Source of the DNA: Spirochaetaceae bacterium
GTDB taxonomy: Bacteria > Spirochaetota > Spirochaetia > Treponematales > Breznakiellaceae
NCBI GenBank assembly: GCA_031278575.1
Contig: JAITKD010000135.1
Coordinates: 1 to 10,950 of the forward strand
DNA: 10,950 nucleotides
Direction of reading: 5' to 3'
Shown here: piece by piece, positions 1 to 6,102 of the stretch
How the letters are laid out: each line of letters opens with the position of its first letter
How positions within the stretch are numbered: the stretch's first letter is position 1
Made by a program: the position numbers and the translations under genes
The notes under the pieces: model-generated
What the model was told of the DNA's origin: nothing
The model's database searches: none
Seen by the model: the letters and a program-made list of their open reading frames with translations, nothing else

Positions 1-117
1 TATTTGCTCATTTCATTGCGCAAATGGGGTAAACTTTGTTTACCTTGCGTTAAAGCAGCGCCGATTGCGCCAACGCAGTTGGCGAATTCTCGATTGAATA
101 AATCAGTGCTTCCTTAG
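1..117 (-). mobile_element. MITE-like dispersed repeat, copy A (cut by the window edge)
   Basis: Positions 1-117 are the reverse complement of 8522-8638, with one mismatch (57 versus 8582) and no gaps. The copy presumably continues to the left of the window, because copy B runs another 45 bases beyond the shared part. It contains two small perfect inverted repeats: GGTAAAC/GTTTACC at 28-34 and 38-44, and CGCCAAC/GTTGGCG at 68-74 and 78-84. No reading frame of note lies inside. Its outer end, read on the minus strand, is TAAGGAAGCACTG, and the TAA (114-116) is also the stop codon of marC. Calling it a non-autonomous transposon remnant is inference from the terminal inverted repeats seen in copy B. 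Confidence 0.8.
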
Positions 118-731
118 GGCCTGCCGGTGAGGATGCCCATGGTTACCAATCCGTTATAAATAAACTGGATCGCAAAACCGGCCAGGATGAGCCCCATGAT
201 TTTTTCTATGACGAATATACCCATGGCGCTGAGAAAATTCATGATTAAAACACTCCCCCGGAGGATCAAATAGGTACAAACCAGTCCGATAAGAATCGCG
301 GGAAACAAAAGCGAAAAGGAATAGAGCCAATTGGGTCCGGTGGACATGAACATGATAATAACCGTTAATAAACCGGGTCCGGCAATGAAGGGTATGGCCA
401 GGGGGAAAAGGGCCACCGAATTACCCTCCTGGGCGGGTATTTTACGGAGTTCCGGTTTGCTGTAGATCATTTCAAAGGCGATAAGAAAAAAAAGGATACC
501 CCCGGAAATATAAAAAGCGCCGGGCAGGATACCAAAAAAATCGAGGAGAAATTTTCCGCCCAAAAGAAAAACAAGCAGAACCAAAGCGGCGATCAACAGC
601 GCTTTTTTAATGATGACATTCCGGGCTTTTTGGTCAAAGGGGGCGGTAAGAGACAGGTATTGGGGGATAAGCCCAATGGGATCCATCACAATAAGAACGG
701 TAAAGGTTATTTTTAAAAAGTCACGGATCAT
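114..731 (-). CDS. MarC family integral membrane protein
   Basis: 205-residue inner-membrane protein of the MarC (UPF0056) family, whose function is not established; the early link to multiple antibiotic resistance was not upheld. About six hydrophobic segments are visible, at roughly residues 5-22, 41-64, 69-90, 108-130, 138-158 and 174-197. The family hallmarks are present: DPIG at 17-20 near the N-terminus, and a conserved Pro/Gly stretch in the second half (PLAIPFIAGPG, 110-120). Length is normal for the family. The ATG at 729-731 has no Shine-Dalgarno sequence, but a -10-like TATGGT lies 7 bases upstream, so the message may be leaderless. The stop codon coincides with the end of repeat copy A. 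Base composition is clearly more AT-rich than that of the biosynthetic genes nearby. The gene stands alone, downstream of the radical SAM pair on the same strand across a structured gap. Confidence 0.88.
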   Translation of the reverse strand: MIRDFLKITFTVLIVMDPIGLIPQYLSLTAPFDQKARNVIIKKALLIAALVLLVFLLGGKFLLDFFGILPGAFYISGGILFFLIAFEMIYSKPELRKIPAQEGNSVALFPLAIPFIAGPGLLTVIIMFMSTGPNWLYSFSLLFPAILIGLVCTYLILRGSVLIMNFLSAMGIFVIEKIMGLILAGFAIQFIYNGLVTMGILTGRP

Positions 732-963
732 AGTTTACACCATACTCGAAATTTCGGGGCGTTTCAATGGTACCCGTCAAGTATTCCAGGGCAAAAACAT
801 TTTTACCATAAAGGCTTTCCCAAAACTAACCGAGTTTTGGGAATGGCCCTACGATATACGGTAATTTACCGCGTTTTCATGCGGTATCGCCACGGGGTCT
901 GACCCCGGAGGGAGCGGCGCCGAATTTTTTTGAAATATCCGGCCGTTTAGTGTTTACACGGTA
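732..963. other. Gene-free gap with a cluster of inverted repeats
   Basis: No credible gene. Besides the marC promoter it holds several perfect inverted repeats. They are an 11-bp stem TTCCCAAAACT (817-827) with its complement at 833-843 and a 5-base loop; CGGTAA-T-TTACCG (859-871); TACCGC/GCGGTA (867-872, 881-886), which shares bases with the previous one so that only one can form at a time; and CGGGGTC-T-GACCCCG (893-907). The radical SAM operon ends at 964 on the minus strand, so the 893-907 stem may act as its transcription stop. However, no T-run follows it directly. Confidence 0.6.
739..767 (-). promoter_or_regulatory. Candidate marC promoter with a palindromic spacer
   Basis: On the minus strand, TTGAAA (762-767) and TATGGT (739-744) are separated by exactly 17 bases, a sigma70-like arrangement. 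The spacer contains the 10-base perfect palindrome CGAAATTTCG (747-756), a possible operator. Only 7 bases separate the -10 box from the ATG. Boxes were found by eye. Confidence 0.4.
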
Positions 964-1830
964 CTAACCGCCCCCCATCTCGGTGAGGTACTTCCGGTAC
1001 CGGAGGGGCATAAACTGCCGCTGCAGGCCGGGGTTTTTCCGGAGGGGGTTGTTTATTGAGGCGTGATAGGTCCGCCAAAGTTCTTCCCAGGGAAGATCCC
1101 CGGGATATTCCCCGGAGGATAGGCCGGGTTCTTCCGTACCCCCGGGGCTTGTTTCTTGGGACAAGGCCGCCGGATTCAACAGCCGCGGCTCCCCCCTTCC
1201 GTCCCCCCGGAGGCAAAGCCCCCGTTTTTCGTCAACGATGAGCCAGGGGGTTTCCCCAAAGCGGCGGAAAAAATGACCGGCCAGCCGGGGAAGGACAAAG
1301 TGGTCCGGGGCGCAGCGGGCGATATAAATTCCCCGGCAATCGGGCCTGAACCGGAGGAACCCGAGCAGGCGCTCCGCCTCGTACCTAACCTTGTAGGCCG
1401 CGTCAAGGACCGTCCGCACGTCGGGGTCCCCCCGGCCGGCGGCGGCCCGATCCGCCCCGTCCCGCGCCTCCGGGGAACCCATCCCCCCGCCGGCCGCTTC
1501 CGCCGCGGACCGGGCCGCGGAAAAAACCTTCCCGCCGAAGCGGATACATTCCGCTGCTATAGGGAACTCGCTCATCCAGCCGCAGAGGAAGCTGTCGTAG
1601 GCCCCGGCGGAGAGTTCAAAAAATTCTTCCGCCAGGGCCGCCGCGTCCTCCCGGGAGGCGGGGCAAAAGGCGTCCCCGGGAAGCCCGCCGGGGCCAAAAA
1701 GATCCGGCTGTTCCGGTTCCGTCCCCGGGGGAATCCGGGTCAGCCGGTCCGGCAGGGGATCGCCCCGGCAAACCCCGGCGAGGATCGTGAGGAGCCCCTC
1801 AAAGGTTCCGTCGTAACTCAGTCTAAGCAC
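964..1830 (-). CDS. TIGR03915-type probable DNA metabolism protein, partner of the radical SAM protein
   Basis: 288 residues. It matches the strictly bacterial family TIGR03915 (DUF4130-like), a protein always encoded beside a TIGR03916 radical SAM protein and homologous to a region that in other species is fused to a uracil-DNA-glycosylase-like domain. Family marks are the N-terminal YDGTFEGLL (residues 6-14) and the C-terminal block with W-x-x-Y, NPLRKNPGLQ and FMPLRYRKYLTEM. Biochemical activity is unknown; a role in DNA repair or modification is inferred by association. The start is GTG at 1828-1830, with a strong GGAGGAGG just upstream; the nearby ATG at 1841-1843 is out of frame and stops quickly. 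It begins 25 bases after the radical SAM stop, so the two are surely co-transcribed. A Gly/Ala/Arg-rich, very GC-rich stretch (about residues 105-140) looks like a variable linker. Residues 41-45 read QPDLF, resembling a sliding-clamp binding peptide. Confidence 0.8.
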   Translation of the reverse strand: MLRLSYDGTFEGLLTILAGVCRGDPLPDRLTRIPPGTEPEQPDLFGPGGLPGDAFCPASREDAAALAEEFFELSAGAYDSFLCGWMSEFPIAAECIRFGGKVFSAARSAAEAAGGGMGSPEARDGADRAAAGRGDPDVRTVLDAAYKVRYEAERLLGFLRFRPDCRGIYIARCAPDHFVLPRLAGHFFRRFGETPWLIVDEKRGLCLRGDGRGEPRLLNPAALSQETSPGGTEEPGLSSGEYPGDLPWEELWRTYHASINNPLRKNPGLQRQFMPLRYRKYLTEMGGG

Positions 1831-1855
1831 GAGCCTCCTCCATGGTGGTTATCCC

Positions 1856-3124
1856 CTAAAATTCAAAGAGGGGGATCTGAAGTCCCGCCCCGTCGCTGTC
1901 CGAGAGGATCCGGCGGATCCGGCGGGGGTCGTCGGGCCGGTCCAGGAAGGAACCGGCGAGGGTGATAAAGTACCGGGCCCGTTTCAGGACCACCCCCAGA
2001 CGCCGGAGGCCGTCAAAGGAGAGGGATCGGGATCGCCTGACCTCCAGGATACGCCGGGCGCTTTTTGCCCCGATCCCCGGTACCCGCAGGAGGGCTTCAT
2101 AGTCCGCGGCGTTTAGTTCCAGGGGGAATTGATCGAGGTTTTTAAGCGCCCAGGCGGTTTTGGGATCCAGGTGGGGATCCAGAAAGGGGGTGGATTGATC
2201 CAGGATTTCATCGGGGCTAAAGTGGTAAAACCGGAGGAGCCAGTCCGCCTGGTAAAGCCGGTGTTCCCGGACCAGGGGGGGGCCGGGGATGTCCGGAAGC
2301 CGGGGATCCGAAACACCCCCCCGGACGGGGGCTCCCACGGGGACAAAGGCCGAGTAGTAGACCCGGCGGAGGGAGAATTTGCGGTAAAGCGCCCCGGAAA
2401 GGGAGATGATTTGCCGGTCGTCCTCCGGGCTGGCCCCCACGATGATCTGGGTGCTTTGTCCCGCCGGGGCAAAAACCGGGGCGGAAGTTTTGCCCCGGGG
2501 CAGGAACCGGATCCGCCGCCGGTCCTCCTCAAATTGGGCCCCGGCGCCGGCCACTTCCTCCATGGCCCCCAGGATCACCTTCCCCGATTTTTGGGGGGCC
2601 AGGGTTTGCAGACTCCGGTCCGTGGGGAGTTCTATGTTGGCGCTTAACCGGTCCGCGTAAAGCCCCGCCCGGCGGATCAATTTTTCCCCGGTTCCGGGGA
2701 TTATTTTAAGGTGGATATACCCCCCGTATCCCGCCTCGGTCCGCAGCTTTTTGGCGGTTTCGATGAGTTTTTCCATCACCATATCGGGATCGGCGAAGAT
2801 CCCGGAGGAAAGAAAAAGCCCTTCGATGTAGTTCCGCCGGTAAAATTGAAGGGTGAGTTCCACCAGCTCGTCTACGGTAAAGGAGGTCCGTTTGATATCC
2901 GCCGAGGCCCGGTTCACGCAGTAGGCGCAGTCAAAGCGGCACGTATTGGAGAAAAGCACCTTGAGCAGGCTGACGCAGCGGCCGTCTTCGGTCCAGCTAT
3001 GGCATACTCCCGCGGGTTTTGCCAGGCCGAACGCGGCTCCCCGGCCCGTACTCCCGGAAGACGCGCAGGACGCGTCAAATTTTGCCGCCCCCGCCAGGAT
3101 GGAAATTTTTTCCCCCAAATCCAT
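1856..3124 (-). CDS. TIGR03916-type putative DNA modification/repair radical SAM protein
   Basis: 422 residues from the ATG at 3122-3124. The radical SAM cluster motif CRFDCAYC (C-x3-C-x2-C) is at about residues 62-69 and should bind a [4Fe-4S] cluster and S-adenosylmethionine. A conserved N-terminal DASCASSG and a further Cys pair (GVCHSW, GRCVSL) precede it. The C-terminal part carries a helix-hairpin-helix DNA-binding segment (VPGIGAKSARRILEVRR, about 348-364). The protein ends QIPLFEF, like a beta-clamp binding tail. The family is always paired with TIGR03914/TIGR03915 proteins, and its reaction is unknown. An in-frame ATG at 3137-3139 would add five residues (MYSIV). I prefer 3124 because family members start near MDL, and because a promoter-like pair places transcription onset at about this ATG while the upstream ATG falls inside the promoter. 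No Shine-Dalgarno sequence is visible, so leaderless translation is likely. Confidence 0.85.
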   Translation of the reverse strand: MDLGEKISILAGAAKFDASCASSGSTGRGAAFGLAKPAGVCHSWTEDGRCVSLLKVLFSNTCRFDCAYCVNRASADIKRTSFTVDELVELTLQFYRRNYIEGLFLSSGIFADPDMVMEKLIETAKKLRTEAGYGGYIHLKIIPGTGEKLIRRAGLYADRLSANIELPTDRSLQTLAPQKSGKVILGAMEEVAGAGAQFEEDRRRIRFLPRGKTSAPVFAPAGQSTQIIVGASPEDDRQIISLSGALYRKFSLRRVYYSAFVPVGAPVRGGVSDPRLPDIPGPPLVREHRLYQADWLLRFYHFSPDEILDQSTPFLDPHLDPKTAWALKNLDQFPLELNAADYEALLRVPGIGAKSARRILEVRRSRSLSFDGLRRLGVVLKRARYFITLAGSFLDRPDDPRRIRRILSDSDGAGLQIPLFEF

Positions 3125-3130
3125 GACAAT

Positions 3131-3159
3131 ACTATACATTTGTATAGGAATGATTACAA
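3131..3159 (-). promoter_or_regulatory. Candidate promoter and operator of the radical SAM operon
   Basis: On the minus strand TTGTAA (3154-3159), a 17-base spacer and TATAGT (3131-3136) form a sigma70-like promoter ending 6 bases before the preferred ATG. A perfect inverted repeat, CTATACA-TT-TGTATAG (3132-3147), overlaps the -10 box. Its core TACANNTGTA is the same as the operator core known for CopY/BlaI/MecI-type repressors. No such repressor is encoded in the window, so the assignment is inference. Confidence 0.45.
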
Positions 3160-3254
3160 GTCCCTTTTTAATTTAAAATAAAAATAAAAGCGGTCCGGGT
3201 TAAAAAAACGTGTTCGGACGGCTTCTTTACGCAACCCTTAAAAGGAGAAAAGCG
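3148..3254 (+). promoter_or_regulatory. Divergent intergenic region, presumed promoter of leuB-ilvD-ilvB
   Basis: About 100 bases between the divergent operons. The part from 3165 to 3190 is strongly AT-rich (TTTAATTTAAAATAAAAA-like) in otherwise GC-rich surroundings and is the likely site of the leuB promoter. I cannot pick a convincing -35/-10 pair. A good Shine-Dalgarno AGGAG (3243-3247) precedes the leuB GTG. No T-box, leader peptide with branched-chain codons, or strong attenuator was seen. Confidence 0.35.
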
Positions 3255-4391
3255 GTGAATTATTCGATTGCCCTGGTTCCCGGCGATGGGATAGGCCCCG
3301 ATGTTATCGCCCCGGCCGCGGAAGTTTTGGACGCGGCGGGGGATAAATTCGGCCATGTATTTAATTATGTTGAGTTGGAAGCCGGGGGCCGCGCCATCGA
3401 CCACGCCGGGGAACCCCTGCCCCCGGAGACCCTGGAGGCGGCCAAACAATGCGACGCCCTGCTCCTGGGGGCCGTGGGGGGGCCGAAATGGGAAACCCTG
3501 CCGGGGAACCTCCGGCCCGAGCGGGCCCTCCTGGGGCTCCGGGCGGGCCTTGAGGTGTATGCCAACCTGCGGCCCGCGGCCCTGCTCCCCCAGCTCCGTT
3601 CCGCGTGCCCCCTCAAGGACGAGGTCCTGGCCGCGGGTAACGGCGGGGGCAAAACCGGCTTTGACCTCCTCATCGTCCGGGAGCTTACCGGGGGGATATA
3701 CTTTGGCAAGCGGGGCCGGAGCGGTAACGGGGATTCCGCCTTTGATACCGAAACCTATTCCAAGGAAGAAATCGATCGGGTCCTCAGGACCGCATACGCC
3801 GCCGCGGAGGGGCGCCGGAAAAAACTCTGTATGGTGGATAAGGCCAATGTCCTTGAATCTTCCCGGCTCTGGCGGGAACTGACCCAGGCCGTTTCCCGGG
3901 AGTACCCGCATATTGAAACTTCGTATATGTATGTGGATAATTGCTCCATGCAGTTGGTTCGTTCCCCGGGCCAATTCGACGTGATCGTTACCTCCAACCT
4001 CTTTGGGGATATCCTCTCCGACGAGGCTTCGGCCATTACCGGTTCCATCGGGATGCTTGCCTCCGCCAGCCTGGGGGCGCCCTCCTCCTCGCCGGCGCAA
4101 AAGGGGCGGCGGGGGATCTATGAGCCCATCCACGGTTCCGCCCCGGACATTGCCGGCCGGGACATCGCCAATCCCCTGGCGGCGATCCTCTCCGCCGCCC
4201 TGATGCTCCGTTATTCCTTCGGCCTGGAGCGGGAGGCGCTTACCATTGAGGCCGCGGTGAATGCCGCCCTGGACGCGGGACTCCGGACCCGGGACATCGC
4301 CGGCCGGGGGGCTGATACGGGGGCCGAAAAAATTGTCGGTACCCGGGAAATGGGGAATGCGGTGTTAAACGCGGTACTAAGCGGAGCATGA
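3255..4391 (+). CDS. leuB: 3-isopropylmalate dehydrogenase
   Basis: 378 residues. It oxidises and decarboxylates 3-isopropylmalate to 2-oxoisocaproate with NAD+, the third step of leucine synthesis, in the cytosol. Visible family marks are GDGIGP (10-15), the LeuB-typical GAVGGPKW (72-79), substrate arginines in ALLGLR and NLRP (R96, R106), RELTGG (142-147), K196 in DKANVL, and the signature from D228-N229 to GDILSDEAS, with metal-ligand candidates D228, D252 and D256. GSAPDIAG near the C-terminus is the coenzyme region. A Gly-rich extra segment (about 126-135) before RELTGG is longer than in typical LeuB. The start is GTG 3255, chosen for AGGAG seven bases upstream; a GTG at 3210 in the same frame lacks a ribosome site. 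First gene of a three-gene operon; its TGA overlaps an ATG (ATGA, 4388-4391) in front of ilvD. Confidence 0.93.
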   Translation: MNYSIALVPGDGIGPDVIAPAAEVLDAAGDKFGHVFNYVELEAGGRAIDHAGEPLPPETLEAAKQCDALLLGAVGGPKWETLPGNLRPERALLGLRAGLEVYANLRPAALLPQLRSACPLKDEVLAAGNGGGKTGFDLLIVRELTGGIYFGKRGRSGNGDSAFDTETYSKEEIDRVLRTAYAAAEGRRKKLCMVDKANVLESSRLWRELTQAVSREYPHIETSYMYVDNCSMQLVRSPGQFDVIVTSNLFGDILSDEASAITGSIGMLASASLGAPSSSPAQKGRRGIYEPIHGSAPDIAGRDIANPLAAILSAALMLRYSFGLEREALTIEAAVNAALDAGLRTRDIAGRGADTGAEKIVGTREMGNAVLNAVLSGA

Positions 4392-4397
4392 AGCGTG

Positions 4398-4402
4398 AGG
4401 AG
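4398..4402 (+). promoter_or_regulatory. Ribosome binding site deciding the ilvD start
   Basis: AGGAG lies 6 bases before the ATG at 4409. The alternative ATG at 4388, which overlaps the leuB stop, has only GGAG one base away. The site therefore favours 4409, in agreement with the family N-terminus MRSD. Confidence 0.7.
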
Positions 4403-4408
4403 CGGAAG

Positions 4409-6088
4409 ATGAGAAGTGATGCGGTTACTAAGGGGGTGGCCCGGGCGCCGCACCGGTCCCTTTTTAAGGCCCTGGGGTTCATTGATGAGGAGTTTAACCG
4501 GCCTCTTATCGGTATCGCGGCGGCGAAAAGTGAGATCGTTCCGGGGCATATCCACCTGGATACCCTTGCCCGGGCCGCCGCCGACGGGGTACGCCTCGCC
4601 GGGGGGGTGCCGGTAATCTTTCCCGTGATCGGGGTATGCGACGGGATCGCCATGGGCCATGAGGGGATGCGTTATTCATTGGTAACCCGGGAACTTATCG
4701 CCGATTCCATTGAATGTATGGTCATGGCCCATGGTTTTGACGCCTTGATCTGCATCCCCAACTGCGACAAGATCGTACCGGGGATGCTCATGGCCGCGGC
4801 CCGGCTCAACCTGCCCGCGGTGTTTGTCTCCGGGGGGCCCATGTTGGCGGGCCGCCGGAAGGGCGCGGGGCGGGAACCTATCACCCTCACCACCATGTTT
4901 GAGGCGGTGGGGGCCGTGGGGGCGGGAAAGATGGACGAGGCCGAACTCGCGGCCCTGGAGGAAGCGGCCTGTCCGGGCTGCGGGTCCTGCGCGGGGATGT
5001 TCACCGCCAACTCCATGAACTGCGTTACCGAGGCCCTGGGGATGGCCCTGCCGGGGAACGGCACCATCCCCGCGGTGATGGCGGAACGGCTCCGCCTTGC
5101 CAAGCGGACCGGGGTCTTGGCCCTGGAGGTTTTGAAGAAGGACCTGCGCCCCCGGTCCGTGTTGACCGAAAAGGCCTTCCGTAACGCCCTGGCCCTGGAT
5201 ATGGCCCTGGGCTGTTCCACCAATACCGCCCTGCATCTCCCCGCCATAGCCCACGAGGCGGCGTTCAACCTGGACCTGGACCTGCTCAACCGGGTGAGCG
5301 CCGTTACCCCCAACCTCTGCAAGCTCGCCCCGGCGGGGACCGCCGCCATCGAGGACCTCCACGCCGCCGGGGGCATCCCCGGGGTGTTCTCCGAACTGGC
5401 CAAAAAGGACCTTATCGACGGTTCCGCCCGGACCGTGTACGGCGTCCTGGCCGACGCCTACCGGGACGCGAAAAACCTCGATCCCCGGATCATCCGGCCC
5501 ATCGACAACCCCTATTCCGCCACCGGGGGCCTTGCCTGCCTCCGGGGAAACCTCGCCCCGGGGGGCTCTGTGGTCAAACGGAGCGCCGTGGCCCCCTCCA
5601 TGCTCAAACATTCCGGCCCCGCCCGGATCTTCGATTCCGAGGATGCCGCCTTTGAGGCCATCATGGGGGGTAAGATCCGTCCGGGGGACGTGATCGTGAT
5701 CCGCTACGAGGGGCCCCGGGGCGGCCCGGGGATGAAGGAGATGCTGGGTCCCACCGGCGCCCTGGCGGGGATGGGCCTGGACGACAAGGCGGCCCTGATC
5801 ACCGACGGCCGTTTTTCCGGGGCCACCAAGGGGGCCGCCATCGGCCACGTCTCCCCGGAGGCCGCCGAAGGGGGCCCCATCGCCCTGCTTGAGGAGGGGG
5901 ACCGTATCGTCATCGACATCGAAGGCCGGAGTATCGATGTAGCGTTGAGCGCGGAGGAACTGGCCCGGCGGAAAGCCGCCTGGAAGCCCTTGCCGCCCAA
6001 AGTGAGTTCCGGTTACCTTGCCCGGTATGCCCGGCAGGTGGGTTCCGCCGCTGCGGGGGCGGTGTTCAAGGCGCCTGGCGCCGATTAG
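4409..6088 (+). CDS. ilvD: Dihydroxyacid dehydratase
   Basis: 559 residues. It dehydrates 2,3-dihydroxyisovalerate and its methylvalerate homologue to 2-oxoacids, the third shared step of valine and isoleucine synthesis. Signatures seen are RAPHRSL at 12-18, [13 protein letters not shown] (76-88), the cluster-binding CDK (C119), [16 protein letters not shown] with C191/C194, and TDGRFSG plus GHVSPEA near the C-terminus. Where [2Fe-2S] members have a cysteine (TPCN), this protein has VPGH (44-47), as in E. coli IlvD, so an oxygen-labile [4Fe-4S] cluster is likely; this is inference from the motif. The start at 4409 is supported by its ribosome site and homology; the ATG at 4388 would add seven residues. 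Strongly GC-rich codon use (runs of GGG, CCC, GCC) gives long meaningless antisense reading frames. It is followed after 14 bases by ilvB. Confidence 0.94.
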   Translation: MRSDAVTKGVARAPHRSLFKALGFIDEEFNRPLIGIAAAKSEIVPGHIHLDTLARAAADGVRLAGGVPVIFPVIGVCDGIAMGHEGMRYSLVTRELIADSIECMVMAHGFDALICIPNCDKIVPGMLMAAARLNLPAVFVSGGPMLAGRRKGAGREPITLTTMFEAVGAVGAGKMDEAELAALEEAACPGCGSCAGMFTANSMNCVTEALGMALPGNGTIPAVMAERLRLAKRTGVLALEVLKKDLRPRSVLTEKAFRNALALDMALGCSTNTALHLPAIAHEAAFNLDLDLLNRVSAVTPNLCKLAPAGTAAIEDLHAAGGIPGVFSELAKKDLIDGSARTVYGVLADAYRDAKNLDPRIIRPIDNPYSATGGLACLRGNLAPGGSVVKRSAVAPSMLKHSGPARIFDSEDAAFEAIMGGKIRPGDVIVIRYEGPRGGPGMKEMLGPTGALAGMGLDDKAALITDGRFSGATKGAAIGHVSPEAAEGGPIALLEEGDRIVIDIEGRSIDVALSAEELARRKAAWKPLPPKVSSGYLARYARQVGSAAAGAVFKAPGAD

Positions 6089-6102
6089 GAGGAAAAAGCA
6101 TC

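Noticed and set aside
1..117. Possible CRISPR or tandem array because of repeated hairpin motifs
   Set aside because: The short palindromes differ from each other and are not regularly spaced; the region is one copy of a dispersed element.
610..864. 84-codon plus-strand open frame from marC into the gap
   Set aside because: It overlaps marC by 120 bases, has no ribosome site, and consists of inverted-repeat sequence in its second half.
1156..1965. 269-codon plus-strand open frame opposite the TIGR03915 gene
   Set aside because: Its low-complexity Pro/Gly/Arg translation crosses the boundary of two well-supported minus-strand genes.
3210..3254. Upstream GTG extending leuB by 15 residues
   Set aside because: There is no ribosome site and the added residues are not part of the family; GTG 3255 has AGGAG at ideal spacing and starts right before the conserved beta strand.
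3168..4133. 321-codon open frame antisense to leuB
   Set aside because: It mirrors leuB codon positions, shows no domain, and would overlap the divergent promoter region; it is a composition artefact.
4676..5848. 390-codon open frame antisense to ilvD
   Set aside because: It lies wholly opposite a clear ilvD, its translation is Gly/His/Pro/Arg-rich without any recognisable domain, and such frames are expected from the GC-rich codon use of the sense strand.
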